Part shown: piece by piece, positions 1 to 8,675 of the stretch
Numbering within the stretch: position 1 is the stretch's first letter
How the letters are laid out: every line of letters starts with the position of its first letter
Origin: Acidiflorens sp963847715
Lineage (GTDB): Bacteria; Acidobacteriota; Terriglobia; Terriglobales; Acidobacteriaceae
Assembly: GCA_963847715.1 (NCBI GenBank)
Contig: CAWKAZ010000005.1
Location: 256,009 to 320,008 of the forward strand
Length of the DNA stretch: 64,000 bases
Reading direction: 5' to 3'
Notes under the pieces: model-generated
The model's database searches: none
The model's input: only the letters and a program-made list of their open reading frames with translations
What the model was told of the DNA's origin: nothing
Position numbers and translations under genes: made by a program

Positions 1-1
1 A

Positions 2-130
2 CTTTTTCAAATGTTCCCGGTGCTGCGGCGCATTCCGGCGCGGATGATTGGAATGGGATTTCGGCCGGAGCATGTGCGGACGGCGGCGAGACAGGCTCCA
101 ACATCCGTGCACGGGAGCGACGCGGCGTAG
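2..130 (+). CDS. C-terminal fragment of an unidentified protein (possibly short-chain dehydrogenase/epimerase-like)
   Basis: An open frame runs in from the left edge and ends at TAG 128-130, giving 42 residues. The visible tail has basic and hydrophobic character (LRRIPARMIGMGFRPEHVR). Such tails occur at the ends of some NAD(P)-binding epimerase/dehydrogenase proteins, but no catalytic motif lies inside the window, so the family is a guess. High GC and codon use match the neighbours. The start and most of the gene are outside the window. Confidence 0.35.
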   Translation, partial: LFQMFPVLRRIPARMIGMGFRPEHVRTAARQAPTSVHGSDAA

Positions 131-145
131 GAAAGCCCGGTATCT

Positions 146-175
146 CCGTCTAACAAAATGTCTAGACGGATGCGG
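146..175. repeat. 30-bp direct repeat, copy 1
   Basis: This 30-bp unit recurs at 282-311 with one mismatch (A/G). It holds a perfect 7-bp inverted repeat (CCGTCTA / TAGACGG), so each copy can fold as a small hairpin. It is intergenic, between the left-edge gene and the secreted protein at 407. Confidence 0.6.
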
Positions 176-240
176 CCTGGCATCAATCACCCGGCGTGGT
201 ATTGACGTTTGACAAAATCCTACGATGGATGTGTTCGTGG

Positions 241-275
241 AATCCCACCTTTCGAAAAGCGCGAAAGGTGGGGCA
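241..275. repeat. Dispersed palindromic (REP-like) element, copy 1
   Basis: An 11-bp perfect stem (CCCACCTTTCG, 244-254; CGAAAGGTGGG, 262-272) surrounds a 7-nt loop. The same 35-bp unit occurs in the opposite orientation at 31806-31840 with two differences. Two matching intergenic copies 31 kb apart indicate a dispersed element and not a chance hairpin. Confidence 0.65.
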
Positions 276-281
276 CCCTCG

Positions 282-311
282 CCGTCTAACAAAATGTCTG
301 GACGGATGCGG
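282..311. repeat. 30-bp direct repeat, copy 2
   Basis: Second copy of the unit at 146-175, with 29 of 30 bases identical. It directly follows the palindromic element at 241-275, making a small intergenic repeat cluster. No coding function is apparent between 131 and 406. Confidence 0.6.
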
Positions 312-406
312 TCGCAGAACCTGCGTTTCGAAGCCGGAAACATGGGCACCCTTCGGCTTTGCTATCTGCATCACACGAAGCATCCCAATCTAAGGAGCAC
401 ATCAGA

Positions 407-1132
407 ATGATGCAAACGCTGCCTAAAACGATTGCATTCCCAATCTTGGCGCTGTTGGTCGTGCTTGCGTCCGTGTGGCAGGCGCACGCCCAGGACGCTG
501 GGAGCCGGTATCCGAGTATGGCGCCACTGGATCAGTATCTGATGGAGCGCAGCGCCGAGATTGCTCTGGCGAAGAGCGCTGCGCCGGAAGCTATCTCGGG
601 TGATGCCGACGTGTTAGTGCTCGGACGGCACGGTTACGAAACCGCATTCAAAGGTAAGAACGGTTTCGTGTGTGTGGTGGAACGAGGATGGATGTCTCCG
701 TTTGATGGCGATGGTTCTGCGGGGTTTTGGAACCCTAAACTTCGAGGCCCGGTGTGCTTCAATCCGCCGGCTGCCCGCTCCATCCTGCCGATGACTTACA
801 AAAGAACGGAGATGGTATTGGCCGGTCAATCCAAGGCTGAGATCATCGAGGGCATCAAGGCATTCATAAAGCAAAAGCTGCCTCCGCTAGAACCTGGAGC
901 CATGAGCTACATGATGTCGAAAGAACAGTACCTCAGCGATGAAGGCCACCACAACTGGATCGCTCACCTGATGTTTTACACTCCGCTCATGGACGGTGCC
1001 GTTTGGGGCGCAGATCTGCCGCACTCTCCCGTCATGTTGAATCCACAGTTCCATGGGGCTCCGGAACCGATCGACGTATTCATGGTGCCTGCGGGCAGAT
1101 GGTCGGATGGAACGGCGGACCCAGTCAGGTAA
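407..1132 (+). CDS. Secreted hypothetical protein
   Basis: About 241 residues. The start ATG 407 is chosen because AAGGAG (392-397) lies 9 nt upstream; an upstream in-frame ATG at 359 has no ribosome site. The N-terminus is a clear signal peptide: lysine, a hydrophobic core, then AHAQ near residue 27. The mature part has no motif I can assign to a family with confidence. It contains two cysteines and several aromatic and glycine-rich turns. It probably acts in the periplasm or outside the cell. Confidence 0.7.
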   Translation: MMQTLPKTIAFPILALLVVLASVWQAHAQDAGSRYPSMAPLDQYLMERSAEIALAKSAAPEAISGDADVLVLGRHGYETAFKGKNGFVCVVERGWMSPFDGDGSAGFWNPKLRGPVCFNPPAARSILPMTYKRTEMVLAGQSKAEIIEGIKAFIKQKLPPLEPGAMSYMMSKEQYLSDEGHHNWIAHLMFYTPLMDGAVWGADLPHSPVMLNPQFHGAPEPIDVFMVPAGRWSDGTADPVR

Positions 1133-1171
1133 GAGAGGCTGGCCATCCGTCCACTGTCGGAGGGGCGAGGA

Positions 1172-1301
1172 GGCATATGAGACCTGGCACGATGGCTACC
1201 ATCACGGACAGATCAAGCTGGCGCTCAAAGCGGCGGACCGTCCGCTTACTAACATGGAAGCCGGACCACTTACGTGACGGGTCTGGATGGATAAGAAGTG
1301 A
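1172..1301 (+). pseudogene. Remnant of a DinB-family (damage-inducible, metal-binding) protein
   Basis: One frame reads YETWHDGYHHGQIKLAL, which resembles the C-terminal histidine motif of DinB/YfiT-like four-helix proteins. The frame meets TGA at 1275-1277. The codons after it (RVWMDKK, then TGA 1299-1301) look like the usual end of the family, so this TGA probably replaces a TGG. No intact N-terminal part precedes it; the upstream sequence is used by the secreted gene ending at 1132. I read this as a decayed gene fragment. Confidence 0.45.
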
Positions 1302-1388
1302 TGGCAGAACGCGGCAGATGCTCGACGTGACTCATTTGACGTCCGCCCGGACGCAGAGCATAATGCAGCGGTTCTTAGGAGCGACGGT

Positions 1389-1835
1389 ATGTCAGTAGAG
1401 GAAAATGTTCAGCTCATGCGGCGTTGGTTTCAAGAAGTGTGGAACGAGGGTAACAGGCAGACGGTGTTTGACCTTCTTTCGGCCGATGCCATCGGACATG
1501 GTCAGCTCGAGGACGGCTCGGAGATTCGTGGGCCAGAACAGTTCCTTCCGTTGGTCGAGCGTCTTCGCGGCGCTTTTCCCGACATCAAGATCGCCGTCGA
1601 CGATGCCTTCGGAGCCGGAGATAAAGTCGTAGTGCGATGGTCAGCGACGATGACGCATGGCGGAGATCATCTGGGAATGCCTGCTACAGACAAGCCGGTG
1701 CAATTAACGGGAATCACCATCGCTCGAATTCTCGACAAGCACATTGTGGAGGGATGGGATAACTGGGACCAGTTAGGAATGCTGAAGCAGATCGGGGCTT
1801 ATGCTACTTCGGAGCCTCTGGCGAAGAGCGCGTAG
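1389..1835 (+). CDS. SnoaL-like / ester cyclase family protein
   Basis: 148 residues with the NTF2-like alpha+beta fold pattern: N-terminal helix (VQLMRRWFQEVWNEGN), then DLLSADAIGH, a FPDIKIAVDDAFGAGDKVVVRW strand pair, and the late HIVEGWDNWDQLGML motif. These are typical of the SnoaL-like polyketide cyclase family. Members of that family include cyclases and many uncharacterised small-molecule-binding proteins, so the substrate is unknown. The gene starts at ATG 1389, preceded by TTAGGAGCGACGGT. It stands alone. Confidence 0.75.
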   Translation: MSVEENVQLMRRWFQEVWNEGNRQTVFDLLSADAIGHGQLEDGSEIRGPEQFLPLVERLRGAFPDIKIAVDDAFGAGDKVVVRWSATMTHGGDHLGMPATDKPVQLTGITIARILDKHIVEGWDNWDQLGMLKQIGAYATSEPLAKSA

Positions 1836-1840
1836 GTCGG

Positions 1841-2707
1841 TCAGAGGTTGTGCATCACAGGTTGTTCGACTTCGCCCCGGCGCGTCCAGAAGTACAGCGC
1901 GAAGGCTGCGCTCGTGACGGCGAGCGCGGCGCCGAACTCGGTTGTATACCAGAGCGTCCGGCCAGTGTCGCGCATCGCGTTATCGAAGATCTCCTGGATA
2001 AACAGATTGTGGCTGGCGTGGAGCATCGCGGCGGGCCACAGACTGCCTGATTTCAGGGTCAGCCACGCGGCAATCGAACCCACCGAAACGACCATCAGCG
2101 CGAAACATCCGAGCGCATACCAGCGATTTGTGCCCGCGTTGTAATCGGCGAACAGAAGAACCGGACTGTGCCACACTGCCCAGATCGCGCCACTCAGCAG
2201 GCTCAGCTTCGTGAATGACATCTGCTTCGCCAGTTCCGGAACGAGAAAGCCGCGCCATCCAATCTCCTCACCGAGAGCGCTCGCCAGGTTGCGAATTACG
2301 CCCACCGTGGCGGAAAGCAGAATGTAGAGCGCGAGAGATCCCCAGCGAGGCATGCCGCGTAGTCCGAAGGTTTGGGCGTTCTGGTTCGCGAATTCAGAAT
2401 TCCAGCCGCCGAGACGAAAAGCCCACACTGCTCCGTATGCGACGCTAGCGTAGGCGAGAGGAAGGAAGTATCCGAGCGCGATATATTTGCCTTCCGGCCA
2501 GCGCCATGCCAGCGACCAAAAGCTTCGCCCGACGACGCGGCAGCTCGTGAGTGCAGCTAACGCCGGACACCACATCAGGCCGTAGACAACCAGGAAGCCG
2601 CCCGAACCGAGGTGTCCCGACCAGATGACCAACCCGTAAAACACCGAGCTGAACGTCAGCGTGAGAAAAAGGTAAAGGCAGGTCGCTCGTTTGGGAGTGT
2701 CGCGCAT
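1841..2707 (-). CDS. CPBP-family intramembrane metalloprotease
   Basis: 288 residues with about eight hydrophobic segments. It carries the CPBP (Abi/CAAX-protease) motifs in order: EEIGWRGFL near residue 168, then HSPVLL near 205, and HASHNLF near 257, where Glu and His residues form the metal site. Family members cleave prenylated or other membrane substrates or serve in bacteriocin self-immunity; the substrate here cannot be inferred. It is convergent with the SnoaL-like gene, 5 bp apart. Confidence 0.8.
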   Translation of the reverse strand: MRDTPKRATCLYLFLTLTFSSVFYGLVIWSGHLGSGGFLVVYGLMWCPALAALTSCRVVGRSFWSLAWRWPEGKYIALGYFLPLAYASVAYGAVWAFRLGGWNSEFANQNAQTFGLRGMPRWGSLALYILLSATVGVIRNLASALGEEIGWRGFLVPELAKQMSFTKLSLLSGAIWAVWHSPVLLFADYNAGTNRWYALGCFALMVVSVGSIAAWLTLKSGSLWPAAMLHASHNLFIQEIFDNAMRDTGRTLWYTTEFGAALAVTSAAFALYFWTRRGEVEQPVMHNL

Positions 2708-2962
2708 GGGATGGAGAAGTATAACGGGCGCGTGACAAGAAGTTTACAAACCCCTGACCTTTGCCTGACAACTGACACGGAGCGCGTGTCATAGGATTCA
2801 TTCGCCGCGGTTTGGAGCATTTGGCCGCTGCGCAGGCGGACGCGATTGCCGTAGTCTCCCGTGTCTCGCCATGATCAGCGGTCTGCCCGGGCTTCCCCAA
2901 CCGAATTTCGCAATATCCATATGGACCATAACAAGATGGACCACAAAAGGAGATTCTCTGTG

Positions 2963-3985
2963 ATGATCCGCATCTCTCGCCGTAACGTCCTCACCGCCGC
3001 ACTCGTGGGCGTCATGCTTTCACTGGCATCTGGTACCGCGCTCGCGCAATACAGGATCACGAAGCTGGTGACTAACCTGGCTACAGGCGCCAAACACGTG
3101 GGCGATAAGCAACTGATCAATCCGTGGGGACTGGCGTATGCACCGGGTGGCGCGTTTTGGCTCAGCGATGCTGGCAGCGGCCTTTCGACGCTCTACGACG
3201 GCACGGGAACGAAACAGAGCCTGGTAGTCACCATACCCACCGCGTCTGGAAGCGGCACGGGATCACCGACCGGGATCGTTTACAACGGTTCGTCGGAGTT
3301 CAAGATTGACACCTGGGTGTCGGCGTTTCTCTTTGCCACACTCGATGGCACCATCAGCGGCTGGTCACATTTTGATCCGAACAATGCGCTCATCGGGGCC
3401 AAGAACCCGGGAGCGAGCTATCAGGGACTGGCTATTACCAACCATTCCTCGGGCAACATGCTCTACGCCACTGACTTTGCCAATAACAAAGTCGACGTCT
3501 ACAACGGAACCTTCAAGCTGGTCAGTTCGTTTACCGATCACAGCCTGCCGGCGGGCTTTGCGCCGTCGGGCATTCAGGATATCAACGGCGAATTGTATGT
3601 GACCTTCGCTGCGACGAACGGAGGCCCCGGCGGCTACGTTGACATCTTTCAGGAGAACGGTGCGTTCGTAAAAACGCTGATCAGCGGCTCGCCGCTCAAC
3701 CAGCCGTGGGGACTCGCCGTGGCGCCCAGCAATTTCGGTACGCTCAGCAATACGCTGCTCGTCGCCAACAACATCGACAAAGCCAGCACGATTAACGGCT
3801 TTAACCTGACCACTGGAGCGCTGGTCGGCACGGTCAAGACTAAGGCTGGAGCTCCGATCAAGATCGATCAGTTGTGGGGGATCGAATTTGGCGGCGGCAG
3901 TTCACTCAACGGCAAGACGAATCAGCTGTTTTTCACAGCCGGTCCCAAAGCCAATGTGAATGGGTTGTTTGGAGTGATTCAGTAA
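2963..3985 (+). CDS. Secreted TIGR03118-family beta-propeller-like protein
   Basis: 340 residues from ATG 2963, which has AAGGAGA (2947-2953) at ideal spacing; the frame is open further upstream without a ribosome site. The N-terminus resembles a Tat-type signal (SRRNVLTAAL, then a hydrophobic stretch ending TALAQ). The body has repeated blocks such as NPWGLAYAPGGAFWLSDAGSG and QPWGLAVAP, typical of the TIGR03118 family. Its molecular function is unknown. A strong hairpin terminator follows. Exported by inference from the signal sequence. Confidence 0.75.
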   Translation: MIRISRRNVLTAALVGVMLSLASGTALAQYRITKLVTNLATGAKHVGDKQLINPWGLAYAPGGAFWLSDAGSGLSTLYDGTGTKQSLVVTIPTASGSGTGSPTGIVYNGSSEFKIDTWVSAFLFATLDGTISGWSHFDPNNALIGAKNPGASYQGLAITNHSSGNMLYATDFANNKVDVYNGTFKLVSSFTDHSLPAGFAPSGIQDINGELYVTFAATNGGPGGYVDIFQENGAFVKTLISGSPLNQPWGLAVAPSNFGTLSNTLLVANNIDKASTINGFNLTTGALVGTVKTKAGAPIKIDQLWGIEFGGGSSLNGKTNQLFFTAGPKANVNGLFGVIQ

Positions 3986-4000
3986 GCGCGGCTTGAGCCG

Positions 4001-4039
4001 GATGCCCGCTCATCGCTCACTGCGCGATGAGCGGGCATC
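4001..4039. terminator. Bidirectional hairpin terminator
   Basis: A perfect 16-bp inverted repeat (arms 4001-4016 and 4024-4039) with a 7-nt loop sits exactly between two convergent stop codons (3985 and 4052). There is no long T tract, so termination strength is inferred from stem stability and position. Confidence 0.65.
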
Positions 4040-4051
4040 TCTCCGACGTTA

Positions 4052-4891
4052 TTAAGCTGCGGCTAGCTTTCTTTCTTCGACAAACGCAAGCACGTCACCG
4101 TTGATCTGGTCTGCATTGGTTGTCGGCATCCCGTGCGGGAAGCCTGGATACACTTTCAAAACGGCGCCCTTCACGATCTTTGCCGAGCTACGTCCTGCGG
4201 CGTCGATGGGCACAATCTGGTCGTCCTCGCCGTGAAGGATCAGCGTGGGCACATCGAACTTCTTCAGGTCTTCGGTAAAGTCCGTTTCGGAAAAAGCCTT
4301 GATGCAGTCGTAGTGGGCCTTCACGCCTCCCATCATGCTCTGCAGCCACCAGTGTTCGCGAATGCCCTCCGAAATCTTCGCCCCCGGACGGTTGTAGCCG
4401 TAGAAGGGAAGTGTTATGTCCTTGTAGAACTGCGGACGATTCTTCGTGTATTCGGCGCGAAGGCCATCAAAGACTGCCATGGGTGCGCCAAGCGGATTCT
4501 TGTCGGTCTTCACCATCAGCGGAGGCACGGCGCTGATCAGCACCGCCATGGCCACGCGACGCGATCCGTGGCGTCCAATGTAGCGCGCTACTTCGCCGCC
4601 GCCGGTCGAATGGCCCACATGAATTGCGTTCTTCAGATCGAGCTTGTCCGTCAGAGCCGCGAGATCATCGGCGTAGGTATCCATGTCGTTGCCGTCCCAG
4701 GTTTGGGTGGAACGTCCATGTCCTCGACGATCATGGGCGATGACGCGATAGCCGCGCTGCCCGAAGTACATCATCTGTCCATCCCAGTCATCCGCAGAGA
4801 GTGGCCATCCGTGGCTAAACACGATCGGCTGGCCTTTTCCCCAGTCCTTGTAGTAAATGTGAGCGCCATCTTTGGTCGTAATGGTTGGCAT
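4052..4891 (-). CDS. Alpha/beta hydrolase (non-heme haloperoxidase/arylesterase type)
   Basis: 279 residues from ATG 4891, which has AAGGA just upstream; the longer frame to 5020 lacks family sequence. An alpha/beta hydrolase core is clear: the FSHGWPL oxyanion region, the GHSTGG nucleophile elbow (Ser), the acid in HGEDDQIVP, and the histidine in FPHGMP. The length and the DRRGHGRS segment fit the cofactor-free haloperoxidase/esterase group (TIGR-type chloroperoxidases). The natural ester is unknown. There is no signal peptide, so it is likely cytoplasmic. Confidence 0.85.
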   Translation of the reverse strand: MPTITTKDGAHIYYKDWGKGQPIVFSHGWPLSADDWDGQMMYFGQRGYRVIAHDRRGHGRSTQTWDGNDMDTYADDLAALTDKLDLKNAIHVGHSTGGGEVARYIGRHGSRRVAMAVLISAVPPLMVKTDKNPLGAPMAVFDGLRAEYTKNRPQFYKDITLPFYGYNRPGAKISEGIREHWWLQSMMGGVKAHYDCIKAFSETDFTEDLKKFDVPTLILHGEDDQIVPIDAAGRSSAKIVKGAVLKVYPGFPHGMPTTNADQINGDVLAFVEERKLAAA

Positions 4892-5180
4892 ATGCAATCC
4901 TTTCTGATTGTGAGCTGGCTCTTCTTTCCAATAGTCGCGGTGTCGGATCGCGATCCGATGAAACGGATAATTTACCGAACACCAAAGAGGTTGAAGATCG
5001 CGAAGGAATGCCCCACGCACCTCGCGATCGTGACAAAAAGCCTACGCCGGTCGGCGAAGATTTGCACTTCGGGGAAACCAACTCGACTCAACGGCGATGC
5101 AACTTGGCCATCAGAATAGGCATTTCATCCCGGCTGAGCTATCGATCCTCCGGTGGAGTCGTCCACCCTTGGGAGTCTCA

Positions 5181-6401
5181 ATGCAAATCGCCTGCGCAAA
5201 AGAACGCACAATCCAGATGATGCTTCGGTCCTGCGCGCTACCAGTCGTACTTCTTGTAACGTTGGTCGGACTTCCCGCGGCTCAGGAAACGAAATCGCAG
5301 CCGAACGCTGATGGTACTCAGCAAACGCTTTCGGTTCCCGCCGACTCCCCGCGCTGGGAGTTTGAAGGACAAACCAAGGTCACGGATTATCAAGGTCGCA
5401 AGAGCATTCTCCTCAACGGCGGAGTCGCGGTCTTGAGGGACTTTCAGATGCGCGACGGAGTTCTCGACGTCGATGTCGCAACTCCAGCCAACCGCGGCTT
5501 TTTCGGTTTCGATTTTCGCGTTGGCCCCGATGCCGCGAACTATGAAGAGGTCTATCTCCGTCAACACAAATCCGGGCTTCCGGATGCGATGCAGTACACG
5601 CCGGTTCTCAGCACCGGCCGGAATTGGCAAATCTATAACGGACCGGGTTTCACTGGTGCTGTCGATATCCCGAAAGACGTCTGGTTCCATCTCCGCCTCG
5701 AGGTGACGGGCGCGCAGGCCAAGCTCTACGTGAAGGACATGGATAAGCCGGCGCTGGTAATGACTGATCTGAAAAGCGGCGTCCAGAAGGGCGAGGTGGC
5801 TTTGTACGACCTGACCGGTGCCACCTACTATTCGAACTTCGAAGTACGGACAACGCCCGATGTGCCATGGGAGCGCCATTTTCCTCCGATGCCTGCAGGC
5901 ACTCTTACCAAGTGGAGCATCTCGCCTTCCTATGATGGGCTCGCGCGGAATCTGGAGCGTCCGCTGACCGCCGCCGAGAGCGGTGCGATCCAGTGGCAGG
6001 ATGTGGAAGCCGAGCCGCCGGGCTTTGTCGTTCTGTATCGTTACCGCGAAGCGCCGCATCCGCGGGTTACGTTTCAAGGTGACTTTTCGAAGCGTTTGGA
6101 CCCTCAGCCGGGAATGAAGGTTCTTTACGCGCGAACTAACATCGACTCCGACCGCGACCAGGTCAAGAAACTTTATATCGGCTATAGCGACGACGTCAGC
6201 GTGTTTCTGAATGGCAAGATTCTCTATCGTGGACGAAGCGCGCAGGGCTTCCGCGACCCCGGGTTTCTTGGGATCATGAACCCGGAGAACGATGCTGTCT
6301 ATCTGCCGCTCAAGAAGGGCAGCAACGAGCTGATGCTGGCCATCAGCGAACTCGGCGGAGGGTGGGGATTCATTTGCCGCTTAGTCGATTTCGAAAACTG
6401 A
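5181..6401 (+). CDS. Secreted protein with an N-terminal concanavalin-like domain
   Basis: About 406 residues. ATG 5181 has GGGAG at 5171-5175; ATG 5217 is an alternative that shortens the basic region before the hydrophobic signal core (LPVVLLVTLVGLPAA). Residues about 45-200 resemble a laminin-G/concanavalin-like beta sandwich (LDVDVATPANRGFFGFDFRV; VWFHLRLEVTGAQAKLYV; TYYSNFEVRTTPDVPW). The C-terminal part has a second beta-rich module (DDVSVFLNGKILYRG) of the galactose-binding type. I infer an extracellular carbohydrate-related role; no catalytic motif was found. Confidence 0.65.
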   Translation: MQIACAKERTIQMMLRSCALPVVLLVTLVGLPAAQETKSQPNADGTQQTLSVPADSPRWEFEGQTKVTDYQGRKSILLNGGVAVLRDFQMRDGVLDVDVATPANRGFFGFDFRVGPDAANYEEVYLRQHKSGLPDAMQYTPVLSTGRNWQIYNGPGFTGAVDIPKDVWFHLRLEVTGAQAKLYVKDMDKPALVMTDLKSGVQKGEVALYDLTGATYYSNFEVRTTPDVPWERHFPPMPAGTLTKWSISPSYDGLARNLERPLTAAESGAIQWQDVEAEPPGFVVLYRYREAPHPRVTFQGDFSKRLDPQPGMKVLYARTNIDSDRDQVKKLYIGYSDDVSVFLNGKILYRGRSAQGFRDPGFLGIMNPENDAVYLPLKKGSNELMLAISELGGGWGFICRLVDFEN

Positions 6402-6489
6402 GGTACGTCGCGTCCCACAATCAGCACAGGTGCATCGCACCCCAGTCTAAGTTGGTCCATCTGATACCGACCAAGTAACAACGATCTGA

Positions 6490-6762
6490 CTAAGCCGCTT
6501 TCTGGCCGCTCATCTCTTGCTTGAGTTCGACACCCTGCGGCAGTTGCTTCTGCACGTTCTGGATAAACCTGGTTGCCACCGCCGAGAGTTCCTTCGATAG
6601 CTCCGATGCTGGCAGCGCATCCACCAACTGCTGCACCGTGACCGCCAGCTCAAACGGTGGGTAATTCGTCGGCCTGGGAATGTGAATTTTGGTTATGTCA
6701 ATCAGTGATGGGACTGGGAAGCAATGTTTCTGTCCGCCGATGTTGATGCAAAGTTCGTACAT
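6490..6762 (-). CDS. Small hypothetical protein
   Basis: 90 residues from ATG 6762, which has GGAGG just upstream. No signal peptide, membrane segment or recognizable domain is visible. Moderate hydrophobicity and a helical C-terminal half (LVDALPASELSKELSAVATRF) suggest a small soluble protein. It lies downstream of the ABC permease on the same strand, with a 93-bp gap, and could be the last gene of that operon. Confidence 0.5.
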   Translation of the reverse strand: MYELCINIGGQKHCFPVPSLIDITKIHIPRPTNYPPFELAVTVQQLVDALPASELSKELSAVATRFIQNVQKQLPQGVELKQEMSGQKAA

Positions 6763-6855
6763 ATTCCCTCCATGGCTCTGCACGAGCCTGAACTTGCGTA
6801 CATCGGATAGTGATTCTTGCGATGGGAACGTTGCAGACCAACAACACTGAGAGCA

Positions 6856-7788
6856 TCAGATCGGTTCGCGATTGCGGCGCAGCCGCACTGCTATGGTGAG
6901 GAAGATCGCAGTGACCGCAAGTCCTGTCCAAAGTCCAGGTGCAGTCAGCAGTTTTACGGGTTCGAAGCGGCCCAGCATATCGGACATGGAGCCGCTTTGC
7001 ACCTGGGAGCCACCGTCTGGGCTGCCTCCGAGATGGTTCCACAGCATGCCGGCGAAATAGGAAGTGTTGAACGCAATCTTCTCCGCGATGCCAATCGCTA
7101 ACGGCGGCAGGACCGCCCACAGAAAAGGCGCGCGTTTCGCCCAACTTGAAACCATGAGGAACCAGGCGTAGAACGGCGCGTGCCAGAGCCCGTGCAGGAT
7201 GAGAAGGTGATAGAGCAGCATCGCCGACATCTGGAGAATCGGCAGCCGCGTCCATAGCATCGCCGGGCTCATGCCGCTTCCCAGCAATACGGCGGAACTC
7301 AGCAGCAGCATCATCCAATACACGGCCAGGGTGATCACGAACGCGATCAACTGCAAAACGACGACCGGAATGGCTATTTTTGAAAGCACGGTCATGAGAT
7401 CGGAAACCGGCAGCGACTTCCAGAAGAGGACGCCTCGGTCGCGGCGTTCGCCATGCAGCGCTTCGATGCTGTAGAAGGCCCCAACTAGCATGGAGGTCAA
7501 CATCAGAAGACCCGCGGCCATCATGTAGTGCCGCTCGATAGCCATGCGCTGCGCCATGGGATCAGCGGCGACGAGCGCCCGCATTTGGCGTGGCAGGCGG
7601 GCGAGCGAAATGAGGAAGCCGAGCAAGAAGACTCCGCCAGCCGCGAGCGGCGCAATGTAAAGCGACCGGTACTCCCATAGCTCGCGGCGTACCGACCAGA
7701 AAAATACCTGAGTCGCTGTGATAGGCGCGGGCGCGGCGGCCTGCGCGCCGAGCGGAGAATCGGGCATGGCGCTGGATTGTGTGCTCAT
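6856..7788 (-). CDS. ABC-2 type transporter permease subunit
   Basis: 310 residues with about six membrane segments after an Ala/Pro-rich cytoplasmic start. The first long helix follows FFWSVRRELWEYRSLYIAP, and a cytoplasmic loop has the ERRDRGVLFWKSLPVSD pattern characteristic of ABC-2 permeases. It overlaps the ATP-binding subunit gene by 4 bp, which shows translational coupling. Together with that gene and the GntR-type regulator it forms a three-gene exporter operon. The substrate is unknown. Confidence 0.8.
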   Translation of the reverse strand: MSTQSSAMPDSPLGAQAAAPAPITATQVFFWSVRRELWEYRSLYIAPLAAGGVFLLGFLISLARLPRQMRALVAADPMAQRMAIERHYMMAAGLLMLTSMLVGAFYSIEALHGERRDRGVLFWKSLPVSDLMTVLSKIAIPVVVLQLIAFVITLAVYWMMLLLSSAVLLGSGMSPAMLWTRLPILQMSAMLLYHLLILHGLWHAPFYAWFLMVSSWAKRAPFLWAVLPPLAIGIAEKIAFNTSYFAGMLWNHLGGSPDGGSQVQSGSMSDMLGRFEPVKLLTAPGLWTGLAVTAIFLTIAVRLRRNREPI

Positions 7789-8675
7789 ACGGTTGCTCCT
7801 TGTAACTGGTTGGCCGGATTACTCATTACCGCAACGAAAAGATCGGCGATGCTGGGCGTGCGCACGTCGCCGAGTCCCGCGAATTGCTTCCGGTCGATCC
7901 GGTCAAACACCAGAATGCTGCGGCCAAGCATCTGCCGCTCGTGTATCGGTTTGAGTGCGCGTGCCGCCACCACCTTATCGGGATTGACCGTCACTTCCGC
8001 ATAGCGCGCTTCGATTTCTTCCATGCTGCAGTTGAGCACGATGCGCCCGCGGTTGATGAACATCAGGTCGGTGAGCACGTGTTCGACTTCTTCCACCTGG
8101 TGGGTCGTGACGAGGATGGTGCGGCTGCGGTCGAAGTAGTCGTTGAGCAGGGAATCGTAGAACTGCTTGCGATACAGGATGTCGAGACCAAGCGTCGGCT
8201 CGTCGAGCACTAGCAGCCTCGCGTCAATCGACATGACCAGAGCCAGGTGCAGCTGCGCCACCATGCCCTTCGACAATTCTCGCACCCGGCTGTCGCGTTC
8301 GATATTGGTCTTTGCCAGAAAGGCCTCCGCCTTTGCCCGATCGAACCGCGGATGCACTCCGGCAACATATTCGAGCGCCTGCTCCACTTTGATCCAGCGC
8401 GGAAGCACCGCAACATCGGCAATGAAGCAGACGTCGCGCATGAGTTGATCGCGCTCGGTCCACGGATCGCGCCCCAGCACCTTCAACTCGCCTTGATAGG
8501 GAGTGAGTCCGAGAATCGCGTTGAGTGCGGTCGTCTTGCCCGCGCCGTTGGGACCGATGAGTCCGAGAATGCGGCCTTCTTCGACGTGCAGATCGACGCC
8601 GTCGAGCGCGACGGTTGTGCCGAAGGCCTTGCGCAGGCCGCGGGCTTCGATGATTGTCCGAGCTTCGACGGTCAT
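7785..8675 (-). CDS. ABC transporter ATP-binding protein (YtrB-like)
   Basis: 296 residues. Walker A GPNGAGKT near residue 41, the signature region in VRELSKGMVAQLHLAL (a variant of LSGGQ), Walker B LLVLDEP, and the H-loop VTTHQVEE are all present. It energizes the downstream permease. The order regulator, ATPase, permease resembles ytr-type operons, which respond to cell-wall stress in Bacillus; that function is only an analogy here. It overlaps both neighbours by 4 bp. Confidence 0.9.
   Translation of the reverse strand: MTVEARTIIEARGLRKAFGTTVALDGVDLHVEEGRILGLIGPNGAGKTTALNAILGLTPYQGELKVLGRDPWTERDQLMRDVCFIADVAVLPRWIKVEQALEYVAGVHPRFDRAKAEAFLAKTNIERDSRVRELSKGMVAQLHLALVMSIDARLLVLDEPTLGLDILYRKQFYDSLLNDYFDRSRTILVTTHQVEEVEHVLTDLMFINRGRIVLNCSMEEIEARYAEVTVNPDKVVAARALKPIHERQMLGRSILVFDRIDRKQFAGLGDVRTPSIADLFVAVMSNPANQLQGATV

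Noticed and set aside
4133..5119. 328-residue plus-strand frame over the alpha/beta hydrolase
   Set aside because: The minus-strand gene has a full catalytic triad and ribosome site, and this frame has neither.
5238..6077. 279-residue minus-strand frame in the secreted concanavalin-like gene
   Set aside because: Basic, low-complexity shadow translation; the plus-strand protein has a signal peptide and domain pattern.
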